Positions 23,171-35,800 of a stretch of 64,000 bases of DNA are shown one piece after another. Below the pieces are notes generated by a model. The model was not told the DNA's origin. It searched no databases and saw only the letters and a list, made by a program, of their open reading frames with translations. Location: assembly GCA_019009955.1 (NCBI GenBank), contig CM032228.1, positions 207,613,501 to 207,677,500 on the forward strand, given 5' to 3'. The number at the start of each line of letters is the position of its first letter. The stretch's first letter is position 1. The DNA comes from Riptortus pedestris (taxonomy: Eukaryota; Arthropoda; Insecta; Hemiptera; Alydidae). The position numbers and the translations under genes are program-made.

Positions 23171-23669
23171 GTATCATATCGTGTTACGATCAGGGATAGC
23201 ACCATGCCGTGCAATGTTAAAATGTACACGTCTCGCTGAGTCTGAGTGACTGATTCACCATTTGCGTAAAACCGTCGCTTGACATTGCGTACCCATATCG
23301 AGGAGTGGCTACAATGTAGAAGGCACCTAGCCGTGAGGCCTTAATCCTTCTACACCAATCCAACAACCTCATGGTGACTGAGGATTCGCTACGATGGTCA
23401 GAAGCGAATCCTATGGAAGGGACAGTCTCCTACTACCCAGCTCCCACACGAGAGAAGAGCTCCCACACATGTACCAGTTTACCTGGCCTGTATGTCCTCG
23501 TGCTTTGAACACACGACCACTACGTCTATGACCGGCAGTGAAGGCAAGCCTCCACTCCGGACACCACCCAGCCCGTAGTTCACATTGAGTAAGCCGCTAG
23601 AACTTACCCCATTAAGGCAGGAGTGATCCCCTGCCCGGAACAGCAAAGCCGACTAAGGACCTACTGTTC

Positions 23670-23731
23670 CTACGGTTCCCCTACCCAGCAGCTACACAGC
23701 GGGGGCTTACTGCTGCCACTGGGAACCGTAG
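23670..23731. other. hairpin in element filler
   Basis: An 11-bp perfect stem, CTACGGTTCCC (23670-23680) with GGGAACCGTAG (23721-23731), and an inner CAGCAG/CTGCTG stem. Function unknown. Confidence 0.5.
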
Positions 23732-23887
23732 CATGACAAACGTAAGATGCTCAAGGTTCTACATCTCGGCTACAACTGAAACTGCACACTCTCCCCTCCA
23801 CAGCCCAACAACTTCCGGCCGTCGCCGAACCAAATTCCTTTATACTACGCAAGTCAAAAACATGCGTTTCCCAGTAATCACCCTGTA

Positions 23888-26409
23888 TTACATATCCACT
23901 TTAATTTCGTGCCTTGTTTACACATTTGTTTTTACTTGGGGAGCAATAGGGAATGAAATGCATAAAAATCGTAATTAACTTATTTTCAGCTAAACCTGAG
24001 AGACGGTGTTATTATCTCTTAGCATTAGATAAATTTGTGATGGTTTCTTTTAAGGAGTATAATAAAACCATATTTATTCATTATAATTTTTTGACCGACC
24101 GTTAAAGGTTTTCTTTTAGGCATTGGCAGATAGACAAAGCTAGTGGTAGTTCATTAAAAATATAAAATCTTTCTAAAAGGGAACTGATTGAGGGGTATAG
24201 TCTTATATTGACTTCCAGTGTTTCAATTAGAAGAGAAAATATTCTTTCTCAAAAACAGCGGACAAAATGACCAAAATCAAATGATCTTCTTTGAATTTAT
24301 TAATAACATAAATAAATAAAGGAGCCAACTTATTTTTACTACAAAACAAATATACATTACTTGCAAAGTGCACCTTAATAGAATTATATAACAAAAAAAC
24401 AGAATTATTCATAGTGTGTAAAATGGTACTCATGATTTAGTTGATATCAGTTGTATGGGAGCCGGTTTATCTTGAAAAGAACAAATTTATTCTTGAACTC
24501 GTTTATTATGGCCTACATGTTTATCGTGACCGTTTTGTACCTCTCCATGAGCTAAAATGGTTTTAAAATATAAGAATATCATTAATGAATGCTTGAAACC
24601 TTAAATAATTACAATAATCAATTACGCCATAATCTAAATAAACTAAAATCTACGACATCAATACTCTATATACCCGAATACTTTATAGTAAGTAGTAAGG
24701 AAGTAGGATCCGCCATGCTTGAAGGCTGGTCAAATTCGAAGTGAAGTACTAGGTGTTGATAATATAAAACATGGTGGTACCGGATCAGCTGTTATGAACA
24801 TCAAAAGTGTTACTCCACTGATTGATCGTGTGATGGAAGACATTTTTAAAATCTATGAAATATGTTTTCTTGTATACGGCTCTTCCTCTTTTATTTTCCT
24901 TTTAAATGCATTCCTTTCATTACCTATTACTAGAACTTTATATAAATCAAACGTGTGGTTAAAACTAGTTGCATTGTTTGCTAAGGCAGTTTTGTGTTTA
25001 TTTCTAAGTTAACTGGATGTTTTTTTTTATACGTTTTCGTAGTACTTGAAACGATTCTTCAATACATGAGCTTTCAAAATGCATGTACTATATTTCATAT
25101 GCATTGCATGTTGCATTACGTACTGCTTTAGATAGTGTTTACTAATTTTGAGAATTTCAGGCTACTTTCCATTTTTGTTACACATTTTGTTTAGTCCATT
25201 CGATATAATAGGGTGGTATTTAAATGAATAAAACCTTTGCGTTGTTTGTTTGTTCTTGAGTTTTTTTTTTCTTTTTCAATTGATTTGGTTTAATTTTTCA
25301 TAAAATTATACATTGGTGATTGAGTAAGTTGCCTTCTTTTTTTCTTTAATTTCTTCATTTACTGAGTCAGATAATTTTCTTTTTCTCCCAAACTTTTCAT
25401 TTCCCGTTTTCAGTGTGGTTTCATATCAAATATATTTTTTTTTATTAGTTTTCAACGTTTTCTGTTCTTAATAGCTTGAGCTTTCAAATGCTTTTCTTGA
25501 AAGGAGAGATTTGTAAAATTAATCAGTAGCTGGGGCCGAATCAGTTGTCACTTTGATTATTTCTCCTGCAAATCACTTTTTTGTGTGCCTTCACTATTTG
25601 TTATTCTATTATTTCTGTTATATAATGGATTTCATACAAAATAGGCCTTAATGTGTATTTTCTTTCATTGAAATATTTCGGCAATGTTCTTGGAAGAGCT
25701 GTCATTGTCCTATTACATAAAAAATTGTTCTTGATTTTCAATGGGTGGTTTGAATAAAAGTCGACCATTGTGCTGAAGTTGTATTCATTTTTATTCCATT
25801 TAAATTCGATTCTATTGTCAAAGTTATGAATTGATTGCATATATAACTATATTATTGTCCATCTATTTCATATTCCTTTGTGCTAAAAGCTGCTAATAGA
25901 AACAACTCTCGCGTTCTGTGTATAATTTTATACAAGGCAAACTACGGGAGGAATTGTGGTTATAGTTTGAAATGAGATAATTAGCGAGCCATATAACAGC
26001 TAGACAAATCTGCTCAGTTTTTAGAGTCATTGCATGATTTCATCTTTGTAAAAGTCAATACATTTTTGATAATTACCTTTATGTTCGTTCTGATTTTTAA
26101 GATTTGGTCTTTGTCATTACGTTTGCATCTTATGGTAGGGTCGATAATTAGGGCATACTTGGTATTTTGCATTAAGGCAATAACATCAGCCTACCTGTTT
26201 GAGCCTCCAGCTGGCTCTGTAAACGTCCACATAGTACCCAATGCCTACATCCTTTTTGAACCATTTCAATGAACCTTTCGTTGTTCATAATTCTAAACTT
26301 GTGTTATTATTTTTCTCATTTATTATTTATGAAAATACACTAATCTTTATTATTTGGAGTCAAGATTTTATTTATTTATAGGGAACACCTTCTGAACACT
26401 AAAATAACA
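23888..26409. other. AT-rich stretch without a confident gene
   Basis: Open frames at 24719-25012 and 26030-26272 have no family resemblance, and the second half of the first is merely hydrophobic. T-rich runs at 25020-25470. No RNA or terminal repeats seen. Confidence 0.35.
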
Positions 26410-26770
26410 CTCCCTATATATATATATATATATATATGTCGGTTGCCGCTCTAGCGGTCTGAATTATTGTTTGATCTTTAAGAAACTGGATATTTACTCA
26501 TTTTATGTAAAACGAAAGATTAAGTTTGTTAATGGTTGAAATCGGACCATTGGGAGGGGAGGTTTAGAGGGGAAGAATTACGAAAATTCGAAATATCTAT
26601 TACTATACGTCGTATCAGAAAATTGTATAGAAACCATCTTATTGCAAATTACATTCTCTATAAATATTGTTCTATACATATTTTCCTTATAATGAGTATT
26701 AACCGAAATGTTTGGATTTTATAGTTTTCCGCTTTCAGTAAACCCCAACTCCTACTAGTGCCATGTTAAT
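26410..26770 (+). mobile_element. HINE-like repeat, 5'-truncated
   Basis: Begins at the (AT)n tract (26418-26437), then GCCGCTCTAGCGG and the remaining internal phrases through GTATTAACCGAAATGTTTGG. The terminal hairpin is missing. A remnant GCACATGGG lies at 26951-26959. Confidence 0.65.
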
Positions 26771-27209
26771 AATAAGCTCTAATATCATGAGCCACTTCAT
26801 AAGAAGGTTAAATTTCAAATATTGTTTTCAACAAACCTGTATTATACGAGATAAATTCAAATACGTTTTGTTGACCCGATCCTCCTTGCAAGTGTTTAAC
26901 CTTGCAATGCCGATTGTTGATAAGAAGCGTGTTGTACGGACATTTCCCCAGCACATGGGCTCATGTTTATCAAATTATCCGTGGCCGGTGTTCAAAAAAT
27001 TCTTTTCAGTTACCAATCATTCCAGTGGTAAAATTGGTGTAAAACTTCAAAGCGTTTGCCTTAGCTGATGATAGCATTTTTTTGGTAAGAAAGAAATCGA
27101 TTGCTTTCGTGGTTATTCTTGAAATGACCAACGCCGAACCATAGCCATTTGCATATAGCCTTAAATTTAAAGCTATATCATTTGTACTCTTCCTAACTTT
27201 TAGCAAGAA

Positions 27210-27370
27210 AGAAAGTTTCCCTTAAGGGAACCAATCAGCTATTGAGATTGTACAAATAACCAAAATGTTTAAAAAAAATTCTTCAAATGTCCATTCATGA
27301 CAAAAATGAGGTCCATTCCAAATTATGTATATACTTGTCTGTTACCGCCCTAAGCGCTTATTGTTAAATA
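27210..27370 (+). mobile_element. HINE-like repeat, 5' end only
   Basis: TTTCCCTTAAGGGAA (27218-27232), then ATCAGCTATTGAG, the TTCTTCAAATGTCC phrase and GTCTGTTACCGC. It stops just after the internal small hairpin, like the copy at 42.4 kb. Confidence 0.6.
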
Positions 27371-29549
27371 TCTTCACAATATATCTGCATAAAATCTCTA
27401 GAAACCGAAGCCAGTTTCCGAGTATGTCAGAATTGTGAAGTATAGTAACTTAAAAATGTTAAATTTAACGAATATTGATATTTATGTCACCTGAAAACCT
27501 CGCTAACCTTTTATTTTTAACATAATTCTCAATGCATTCTGTTGAATACGTATATATTAATTATTATTTGTAATATAATTATATATTAATTATTATGTTT
27601 AACATTCTGAATTAACTACTAAAATGAACACACTAAATCACTGAATTAACTACTTTCTGAATTAATTACTATTAAGTACTTTGTATTACTGAATCAGTTA
27701 GAAATTGTAATAGTTAATAAGTCATTTTTTTTATTTCGAAATCACTGATTCATTTCAATACAGCCTCAACCCTCTTAAGAAAATTTATTACCCCAATCAA
27801 TTTGTCTGAAATAAGAAATGTTAACGTTTTTAATAATTATAATTCTATAGTAATAATTCTTATTTGTTTAAGACCTAACGTTAAAGGAAAAAGAAATTAA
27901 GAATCTTTTTATTTGAAGTAATTGTTAACTAATTTATAATGCTATGCTACATAGACTCTGGTACCGCGTAGACGATATTCTAAAATGACATCAACAAATA
28001 ATGATTTTCGTAACAAAAAATGTGCCTAATGTCATATTAGGCCATATTTTCTCGGAGATTTCACATTGAATGGTTATCACAGTGCCTCTAAATAGATTTC
28101 TCTAAAAACTCCTATTAGGATCAATAAATAAAACTTAATCGGGAGATCGAAAGGTCAATGGCGTCATATTTAAAATTCCCACTTAAAAACTAATTAAATA
28201 TTGGGGACTTATTCCTGATTGTATTTGCTTGACATCGAGTGGTAAGCTGCCGGTGACATGTTGAAAAAGCCCAACCTTTTTGCCAACTTTTATTGGAATT
28301 ATTTCATTTTAGAATGTTGCCCCACGTGATGCAAGATATAAATAAATACTTCCAACATTTCAGTCATTCTATATATCTCCCAATTGTTTTGTTTATTTCT
28401 TGCCGAGGTTCCTGCATTTATGTTCTGTTGTGTTAGTTAGTTTAAAACTGCATTTAAAATTGCATGCACTCACTCGCACACACAAACACACACACACACA
28501 AACACACACACACGCCCAAGCAAACACATTACCTCTTGCTCTGGTATTACGTTTCTTTATTAGTACTGTGCCCCAAAGTCTTTAGTAGTAAGAATTCCAA
28601 AGAGGTTTTAAAGTGTTTATTTACAGAGCAGAAGTTAGCTCTCCATACTTATTTTATAATTCAGTTGTAAATTTGCCAAAAGAACTTAAAATGACTTTGT
28701 TCCTGTATCAATTATGCTTCAAAGCATAACCCCGTGAAGATTAAAGTCAAACAAGATTCTGATTTCACTAAACTTGCTTGAGAAATAATACAAGTTCCTG
28801 GAGTTTATTTTACGCGAAGTTGCATAAAAACCTTAAATCGATTGAGCACTAGTTAAGCCTCTTAAACAATATGTAATATTGTATGTATGTGTCATTGTTT
28901 AATCTTCAAAAGCTAAAAATGTTTCAGGGATGTTTTATGTGATTATTATTGAAAGATAATTTTATCCATTTGGCTAAATAGCTATTGTTGTTTTAAGCTA
29001 TGCCGATGGCAGTAGAGATGGTTGAAAGCATTTTGTTCTTATTATTATATTATGAAGAGCCAGTGCTTGATAAACATGATTTAACAGCCATAACGCCAGC
29101 GATAACCAATCTATTTTAGCACTTAATCTATAATTTAGACTATGAATATATTATGCAAATATCTATAGACAGCTTCAGAACTTACCATCGCACTGAAAAC
29201 ATGAAAACAAATTGCATAGAAATTAAATTTAAAAAAAAAAAAGTTCCTTTAATAATAAGTAAGAAATGGCACAGTTTAAAAAAAATATCAATCATTATTG
29301 AGATTTTAAAAATAGAAATACTCTGTTGAAATACAGCGAAATACATTTATTAGGGTATGAGTAGTTATATGATGTATTCAGTGGGAGACATGTTAACTAG
29401 CCTAAACATGAGCACTGATTGAACAGAGTGTGACGAACCAGCCTGATAGTATTGAACATACATCATAGCCCATTCCAACTATGTTACAATGCTCACTATA
29501 CATTCTTAGAAATTATATGTATATATATAATTAAGTGGATGTTTTCGAC
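27371..29549. other. AT-rich spacer with a short (CA)n tract
   Basis: A (CA)n-rich patch lies at 28467-28515. No gene or RNA seen. Confidence 0.35.
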
Positions 29550-30490
29550 CAGGTCATGTTTATTTATGGTGTATTTGTTGTTTCTTGGAGTTTTGGTCAA
29601 TGTTGGTGGTAAGTAATTTAGTTTATGCCAATATTTCGAGAATAATTATTTCTCTTCTTAGGGCAAAACTAGAAACACTTAAAAAACTATTGTTCATTAT
29701 GTATTGCTTTTCTGGTTACATTAGGAACACTCAATATGGAACACTGTGTTCCTTATGTAACCAGAAGTGCAATACATAATGTTCAATTGTTTTTAGGTAT
29801 ATCTAGTTTTGCCCTAAGAAGAGAAAATAATTATTTTCAATCTCAAAAAAAGGAAATCTCAAGGAGACAAGAATTATTTCATTATTTTAGCACCATTCAC
29901 TATTTAATTAATTTATACATTTTAATTTGTAATCCTTTAGATGATTTTATTTTCTATCCAATCTATTTGTTACATACTCTGGCTTTTATACAGTTTCCTT
30001 TTGTTATTAATTTATTAAAACTTCCATACATACGCACTATACACACTAATATTTAACTAATATGCTTCATTTACAATTAATATTTCCATTTTAACATAGA
30101 TTTTATTATTCCCTAATATATGTGCGCAAGCGAGTATAAGCAGAGTTGTATGTAAATAGTCACCTGTAACAATTTATATTTTATCAATCAATATCTTAAT
30201 AATTTTAAATGTATTTTATTTATTTATTTTGTTAAATTGATTTTATTGATTATTTTGAATATTTTAATAGGACTTCCGTATTGTCTATTGTGGCTCTATG
30301 TTTCATTTTGAAATTATTTTGTTTCAGTTTTTGTACCTAGGTTTAGATTTAGTCTTTTTTGTTTGTATCCTTGCTTGTATTCATTTTCTGTGTCTGTGTT
30401 AGATTTTATTTTGTTTGCTAGTTTTAAAATTTATGAAGCTTTTATTTTGAGCAATCAGCAGTTGCAAAGCTCCAATAAATAAACAAATAT
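29550..30490 (+). repeat. T-rich repeat with hairpin-plus-AATAAA tail, copy 2
   Basis: Shares order and phrases with 49140-50020: TTAG/CTAGGGCAAAAC, ATGTAAATAGTC, TTTTGTACCTAG, then GAAGCTTTT...GAGCAA...CTCCAATAAATA. The tail GAGCAATCAGCAGTTGCAAAGCTC can fold. The CAATATTTCGAGA...TTCTTAGGGC phrase near 29629-29663 recalls Penelope-like terminal repeats, so this may be a degraded Penelope-like retroelement. Confidence 0.4.
29638..29838. repeat. long imperfect hairpin (93-base arms)
   Basis: 29638-29730 and 29746-29838 are reverse complements with roughly one mismatch in seven and a 15-base loop. Best blocks: CTCTTCTTAGGGCAAAACTA, ATTATGTATTGC and TTCTGGTTACAT, each with its complement. It could be an inverted terminal-repeat pair of a Penelope-like element, a MITE, or a precursor hairpin. 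Confidence 0.75.
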
Positions 30491-31959
30491 AATAATAAAT
30501 ACTTAATTTTTGAATAAATGAAAAATTAGGAAGCAATGTTAAAAGTATTGTTTTTCCACCATCTAAACCAATGGAGTATAAAATAAAGATGAGATGTTAG
30601 CAAATTTCTTGCGGCAGTGTACTAAAAGTGTAGCATTAAATCACTTTTTATTTTTTATTTATTTATTAAGAATAATAGAGTAAATATGAATTGTTCTTGC
30701 TGAAAAACAATAATTTTCAAAAAGAAACAAGTTATTTAGGTATCATGATTACATTAACTGTTATATTTGGTTAAACATAATCACCAACATTTTCTTTATG
30801 GCAAGAATAAATTCCTATTTTTTTTAAACAATCTTAAAAAGGGTCTATTAGTCGAAAACTTCAATATTCTGTAAATAAATTCCTATTCAAGTGCTTAAAA
30901 TAGGTATAAAGAGCTAGGGCATTGATAGTATATTCCAAAGAGATCCCATGGACCCTCTTCAAATCTAATGGTTCAAGGAGAAAATAGACTCGTGTCTTTT
31001 CAACGGAACCGAAGTAATATTCATCTCCAGAACCACTTGAGAGTTAATAAAATAAATACAGCATTATTTGCATAGTATGGTATTATGTATTAACCTACTT
31101 TCTTCGTGTTAGTTAAATTTAGGTTAATTAAATAAATATATTTAACTTCTGTTTTAGATTTTTTTTTTGCAGACAGTAAAACATTGTTGGGGGCATTCCA
31201 CACGGTTCATGACTGGCAGCTTGGACATCTCAGAGGCAATGCATATTTTCAAAATCTTTGTAAAATTTGGTTTCGCAAATCGGAAACTTTTTATATTTGG
31301 TTTCATTAATAGTTTGAGATCATATAAGGTTTTACAATTTACTGTGTATTGATTACCTTAGTCTTTCAAGTAAATTAACTGCATAATAACTATTTGTGTA
31401 TCTCTGTCTTTTTGTTGACAATGTTATCAATAACATAAAATTGTTAAATACCGCAACATTCTAAAACTTCATTTGTGTTACAATAATATAAATAGTTTAT
31501 CTGTAATGCAATCTGGTTCCATTAAAAATGTAAAAAAAAAGTATTCGCATTTATCATATGCGCAACCACAAACAAGTGTTCATATTAGGGCGCCAGTGTG
31601 ATACAGATTTATAAGAAAGCAGTTCTGAATTATTGTCAGTCAAAATGCAAAACAGTTTTTTTTTTTCTCCTGAACCACTCGGAATGGACAACTCCAATTT
31701 TAGTAGACTCATATCACTCTCAAACCTACCCACAACTATTTTGAAAAAAATAAATATATTTAAAACGCAAAATATATACTTTTTCTTTCTCACACGGGAA
31801 AGAAACTTATGTTAAATACTTTGAAAATGACGAAGTGTCATCGTTGAAAGCTCTAAATAAAGATTTTGAAGGACATTGACTAGCCAGTGGAAATAATCAA
31901 GTTATCCTTCATATTCAGAAAGCTCATGCAAAACTGGGTTCTGTTCAAATTTGTTTGTT

Positions 31960-31960
<1 letters not shown>
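30491..31960. other. AT-rich spacer
   Basis: No confident gene. Open frames at 31167-31352 and 31554-31793 have no family resemblance. Confidence 0.35.

Positions 31961-32027
<67 letters not shown>
31961..32027. repeat. (AT)n-(AC)n microsatellite
   Basis: About 17 AT units and 16 AC units. Confidence 0.95.
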
Positions 32028-32028
<1 letters not shown>

Positions 32029-33437
32029 TTAACAGGATGATTAATATTGCCGAGCCCAGTGTAATATTTCCTAGTTTTAATTAAATGACCCACCTAAATT
32101 CTGCTAAGCTTCAAGACCTACCACTGTTCAAGTACTCTCTCCAGCGGTAGGTCTGGGCAGAGTGGGCAGAGCTTCCCTAACAAGCTGTTCACATCTGAAT
32201 GGTTGGTTAGTATGAGTCGGCCCCTATCTTTGATATTTATTGATACACATTCAGCATGGAAACAAATAATAAGCTTTTGGGATTCGTCACAGATTATATA
32301 GATGGCTGCGAAACATAAGTAAGTTGAAATCAATGATGAAGGGTTTGCCTTTGACATTATAGAAACGTCAGTGAACCATGGAGAGTAACCTCATTGATTT
32401 TTTTTAATAGTTTACATACTAAATTTCCCTTTTAAACTAAGCAATAACATATTATTTTGATGTTCTTATTATGGATGTATTTTTTTAATGTTTAGAGAGC
32501 CTTCCATATTGCCTATATACTCATTCATTTCCATATTCTCCAAATCCCATCATTCGATCTGTAGAGAAATTCTGTAGTTTTGAACCTTCTTTGAGTATAG
32601 CCTGCAAACTACTGCTTGTCTGCTTAGCTGTGGTGGTTAAATTTGCCTTAAGTACGTAACATTTTTATAAAGTATACATTCAGGATCCCAAAAAAAAAAA
32701 AAAAAAAATGTTTCTGGTTGTTTTTTTTTAAATACTAAATGCATTATACCCTTCTCCAACGAGTATTGAGGAGACAATAGGAAAATCTATTGTGTTATTA
32801 CACCTTTCTTTAGTGTTGCTTCATTATATGGATTTTTATCACATTTTATTTATTTCGACTAAATGCATCTGCGTTTGTGAGTGAAATTTTAATTTTTCAT
32901 ACATTTGAGAAGATAATAAAGGATATTTCCAGCAGAGGATCCATTAGAAAATGTTTTCCTTCAAAACATTAAGCGTTTAACAGGTGTCAGAAATACATCT
33001 TTCTTGCTCTTAACATTCTAGAATTATTTCAGCTGGAATATCGATTCATCTTTCATTAACTATTTGTTAAATATGAATATGATCTAAATTTTAATGCTTT
33101 TATTCACCAGTTATTGTATAATGGATATATTTTATCGTTAACTCAGGATTTGTGACGAAAAAGGTCCACAAAATATAAGTTGTTTATCCACATTCATGAG
33201 TTAAGAGTTATTTACTGAGGGTTTGCGCAGTTTGGCCGAAATGAGCAATCGATTTTTCAAAATTATGGCTCTGATCCTTGTGGAAATATTAAGCTTGACC
33301 ATTCACTTCCACCACTGATAGTCCCACCATAAATGTGCTGAATATTAATTATTTATGAATGACCATGTAATAACTTCATTTATGGAATGAATTCAATTCC
33401 CATGTGAGCATGGTATTAGCTGATGACCTCAAAAATA
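32028..33437. other. spacer without recognised features
   Basis: Contains a 10-bp hairpin (AGACCTACC...GGTAGGTCT, about 32112-32149) and a poly-A run (32690-32707). A 79-codon minus-strand frame (32118-32357) was not recognised. Confidence 0.3.
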
Positions 33438-34398
33438 AAGTCCGTCACGCAGCGGCTGCGTAACTAAGCAGATTACCCAAATGCTGGTATAACACACTTG
33501 TGGTCTCATCTCACCACGTATTCTCTATTTATCATGAGTGGAAGGGGGTGGGGGAGGTTGAAGGAACAAAATAAGAAAGTACGAATAAATCGCTCAATAC
33601 TTGACTTACCAAAACATGCATAGAGCAACAATCGTAGAAAATCAATAGCTTAACAAGGATTGGTTCTATAACACTTTATGAGCCGACTCATAATAATGGA
33701 GATTTTGAATTTTCGATTTCCTCCCTCTAACACCCACTATTCCAGGTCCGATTTCAGCCAATAACAAATATGATCTTTAGTTTTGGCTGAAACAGCTAAA
33801 TATTGAGTATGATATACATCAAATAAACATTTTCGAGGTAAGCACGAAAAGTCGTAATTGACGACATCAATACACGACGTATTTGCGTGTATCTCACAAA
33901 GTAAAAGATATATTAAAACAATATTTGGTATTTAAACTTAAAATGAAATGGTTCATGATATAGCAGATCATGGTTAATATTTCATAAGTAGGAGTGGGGG
34001 TTTACTGAAACCCGAAAACTATAAACTCCAAATATCTGGATTAATACTCATGATACAGAAAATACGCATAGAATAGCATTTATAGATTATTCTATTTACA
34101 ACAAGATTGGTTCTATACAAATTTTCGATCTAACGTATAATAACGGATTCCCCCTCCCTCGCACTAGTCTGATTTTCGCCATTAACGAACTTGATATTCA
34201 TTTTTACATAAAACGACTTACTATCGAGTTTGGTAACGATCAAACAAACCGGTAGAGCGGTAACAAACATATAAATTTATATATGTATATGTATCTCGTG
34301 ATCTCCTGGGTAGGAACGATGGACATTTGAAACATTTTTCGAAAATCGCGTCATGAGTACAACAACAAAATGTAATTTCCCTTTTGGAAAATCTGCTA
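33438..34398 (-). mobile_element. HINE-like repeat, rearranged copy with both ends (reverse, subfamily 2)
   Basis: The 3' end appears at the left: GTCCGTCACGCAGCGGCTGC, then CTAAGCAGATTACCCAAATGCTGGTATAAC (the subfamily 2 phrase). Two consecutive sets of internal phrases follow (33540-33840 and 33985-34250), as in the fused copy at 12 kb. The 5' end (CATTTTGG-like mutated palindrome, then AAATCTGCTAAA) is at 34380-34398. Confidence 0.7.
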
Positions 34399-35391
34399 AA
34401 TAATAATATTCAGGCTTGGAAGTGGGCGCAATGTTGTATAAGTTCCATCTCAATATGTTATTTATTTTTTATTTATGCTAATAGTATTCAATTATATCAT
34501 CTGAAAATTGATAAGAATTCAAAAAAATTCATTTCAAAATTATAAACTATCCTAAAAAATTGTAAAATAAATATAATGTTAGTTTCATTGTGTGATGCAC
34601 TTAAGTGTTTAAAATCCATTACAAATATATCATTTTCTTTCAATTTTGTGCAGAATATTATATTTAAACTTTTCAGAAATAAAAATATTTTTTGAATTTT
34701 GAACGTGTAATCCTGTGAATTTGGTGTATCCCCACTTTTTATTGCTCTCTATATATAATCAAATCTTGAGCTCATGAACCAGTTATTTGAGTTCATCTCT
34801 GTAGAACATCATTCCAAGTTTGGTTTGGAAAGGGACCATTTATCAAGAACTTTCCAATCTTTAGATGGGTCGGTAGGCCGATAGATGGCTGCTCTCAAAG
34901 TGGACGTCAGCGGAGACATTTTCGTTAAGGTCATCAGTAACGCCTTCCTTTAACTCCGAGTAAGAAAGTTTACGTAGGTCTTAGTACGATTTGGGCGTCA
35001 TAGCTAACAAGAGGTAAATACAGCGTAGGATACCACGCCTCCTACTGTTAACTACTCGTGTCTTATGTAAATTAGCCTCATGTATCCTAACGCTCTAGCA
35101 ACGCTTGACTGCCGTGATTTTAGATTTTAAGTTACCCACATGAGATCCTATATTTAGCAGTGAACGTGATACTATTACAAGATAGTGAAAACGCCAGACA
35201 GACATTTTCTTTGTTTTTCTTGGATATAATTCACAATTTTGATTTGGCTAATAAAAGTATCAATTTCCTTTTTGTTTTTTTCATGTACAGTTTCATTTCA
35301 AATGTCGATTGTGGAGGATATTTAGCACTCTTGAGGGCCCTTTTCATACTCTAGAATGTTCAAGAATATTTTTAAACAATTTTATATTTTT
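34399..35391. other. spacer without recognised features
   Basis: 34860-35110 is less AT-rich than its surroundings but has no coding signal or terminal repeats that I can see. Confidence 0.3.
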
Positions 35392-35497
35392 AGCACATTT
35401 CCCTTCAGGTACTTGACTTATGGCAAATTTATGGAAATGTCCATTGATCGTTTCAAGGATGTAACAAAAATGAATTCCTCTCAAAACTAATTTGATA

Positions 35498-35578
<81 letters not shown>

Positions 35579-35800
35579 ATGTGGTCCCTGTTTTTGTTTG
35601 ATCGTAGCCAAACTCAATATTTAAACGTTTTATGCAAAACTAAAGATCGCCAGATGACGTGAGAGGTTTAGAGGAGAGAAATTAAAAAAAAAATCAATAC
35701 ATTTTTTATATTAGAATTCGAACCAAAAAATTCCATACATTAATCTTGTCCCAAATTTAATTTTTGACAATTGGTCAACCACGAGTGACACGTCTAGTAT
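35392..35800 (+). mobile_element. HINE-like repeat, degraded
   Basis: Recognisable phrases: AATGTCCATTGATCG, AAAATGAATTCCTCTCAAAACT, an (AT)n-(GT)n tract (35500-35576), TTTGATCGTAGCCAAACTC and GTTTTATGCAAAAC. Both termini are lost. Confidence 0.55.

Larger units (their letters stand above)
22887..23885 (-). mobile_element. mariner-type element with TA target sites and foreign filler
   Basis: The ends are inverted repeats of about 30 bases differing at two positions: CAGGGTGATTACCGAGAAAC... at 22887 and the complement ending CACCCTG at 23885. Each is flanked by TA (22885-22886 and 23886-23887), the Tc1/mariner target. Next to the left end the minus strand encodes FLLKKKPPGPARTVSTPETV and ERVQQ, the N-terminal linker of DUF4817-type transposases. 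The catalytic blocks are absent. Instead about 690 bases of GC-richer unrelated sequence fill 23180-23856, including a hairpin at 23670-23731. Confidence 0.75.
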
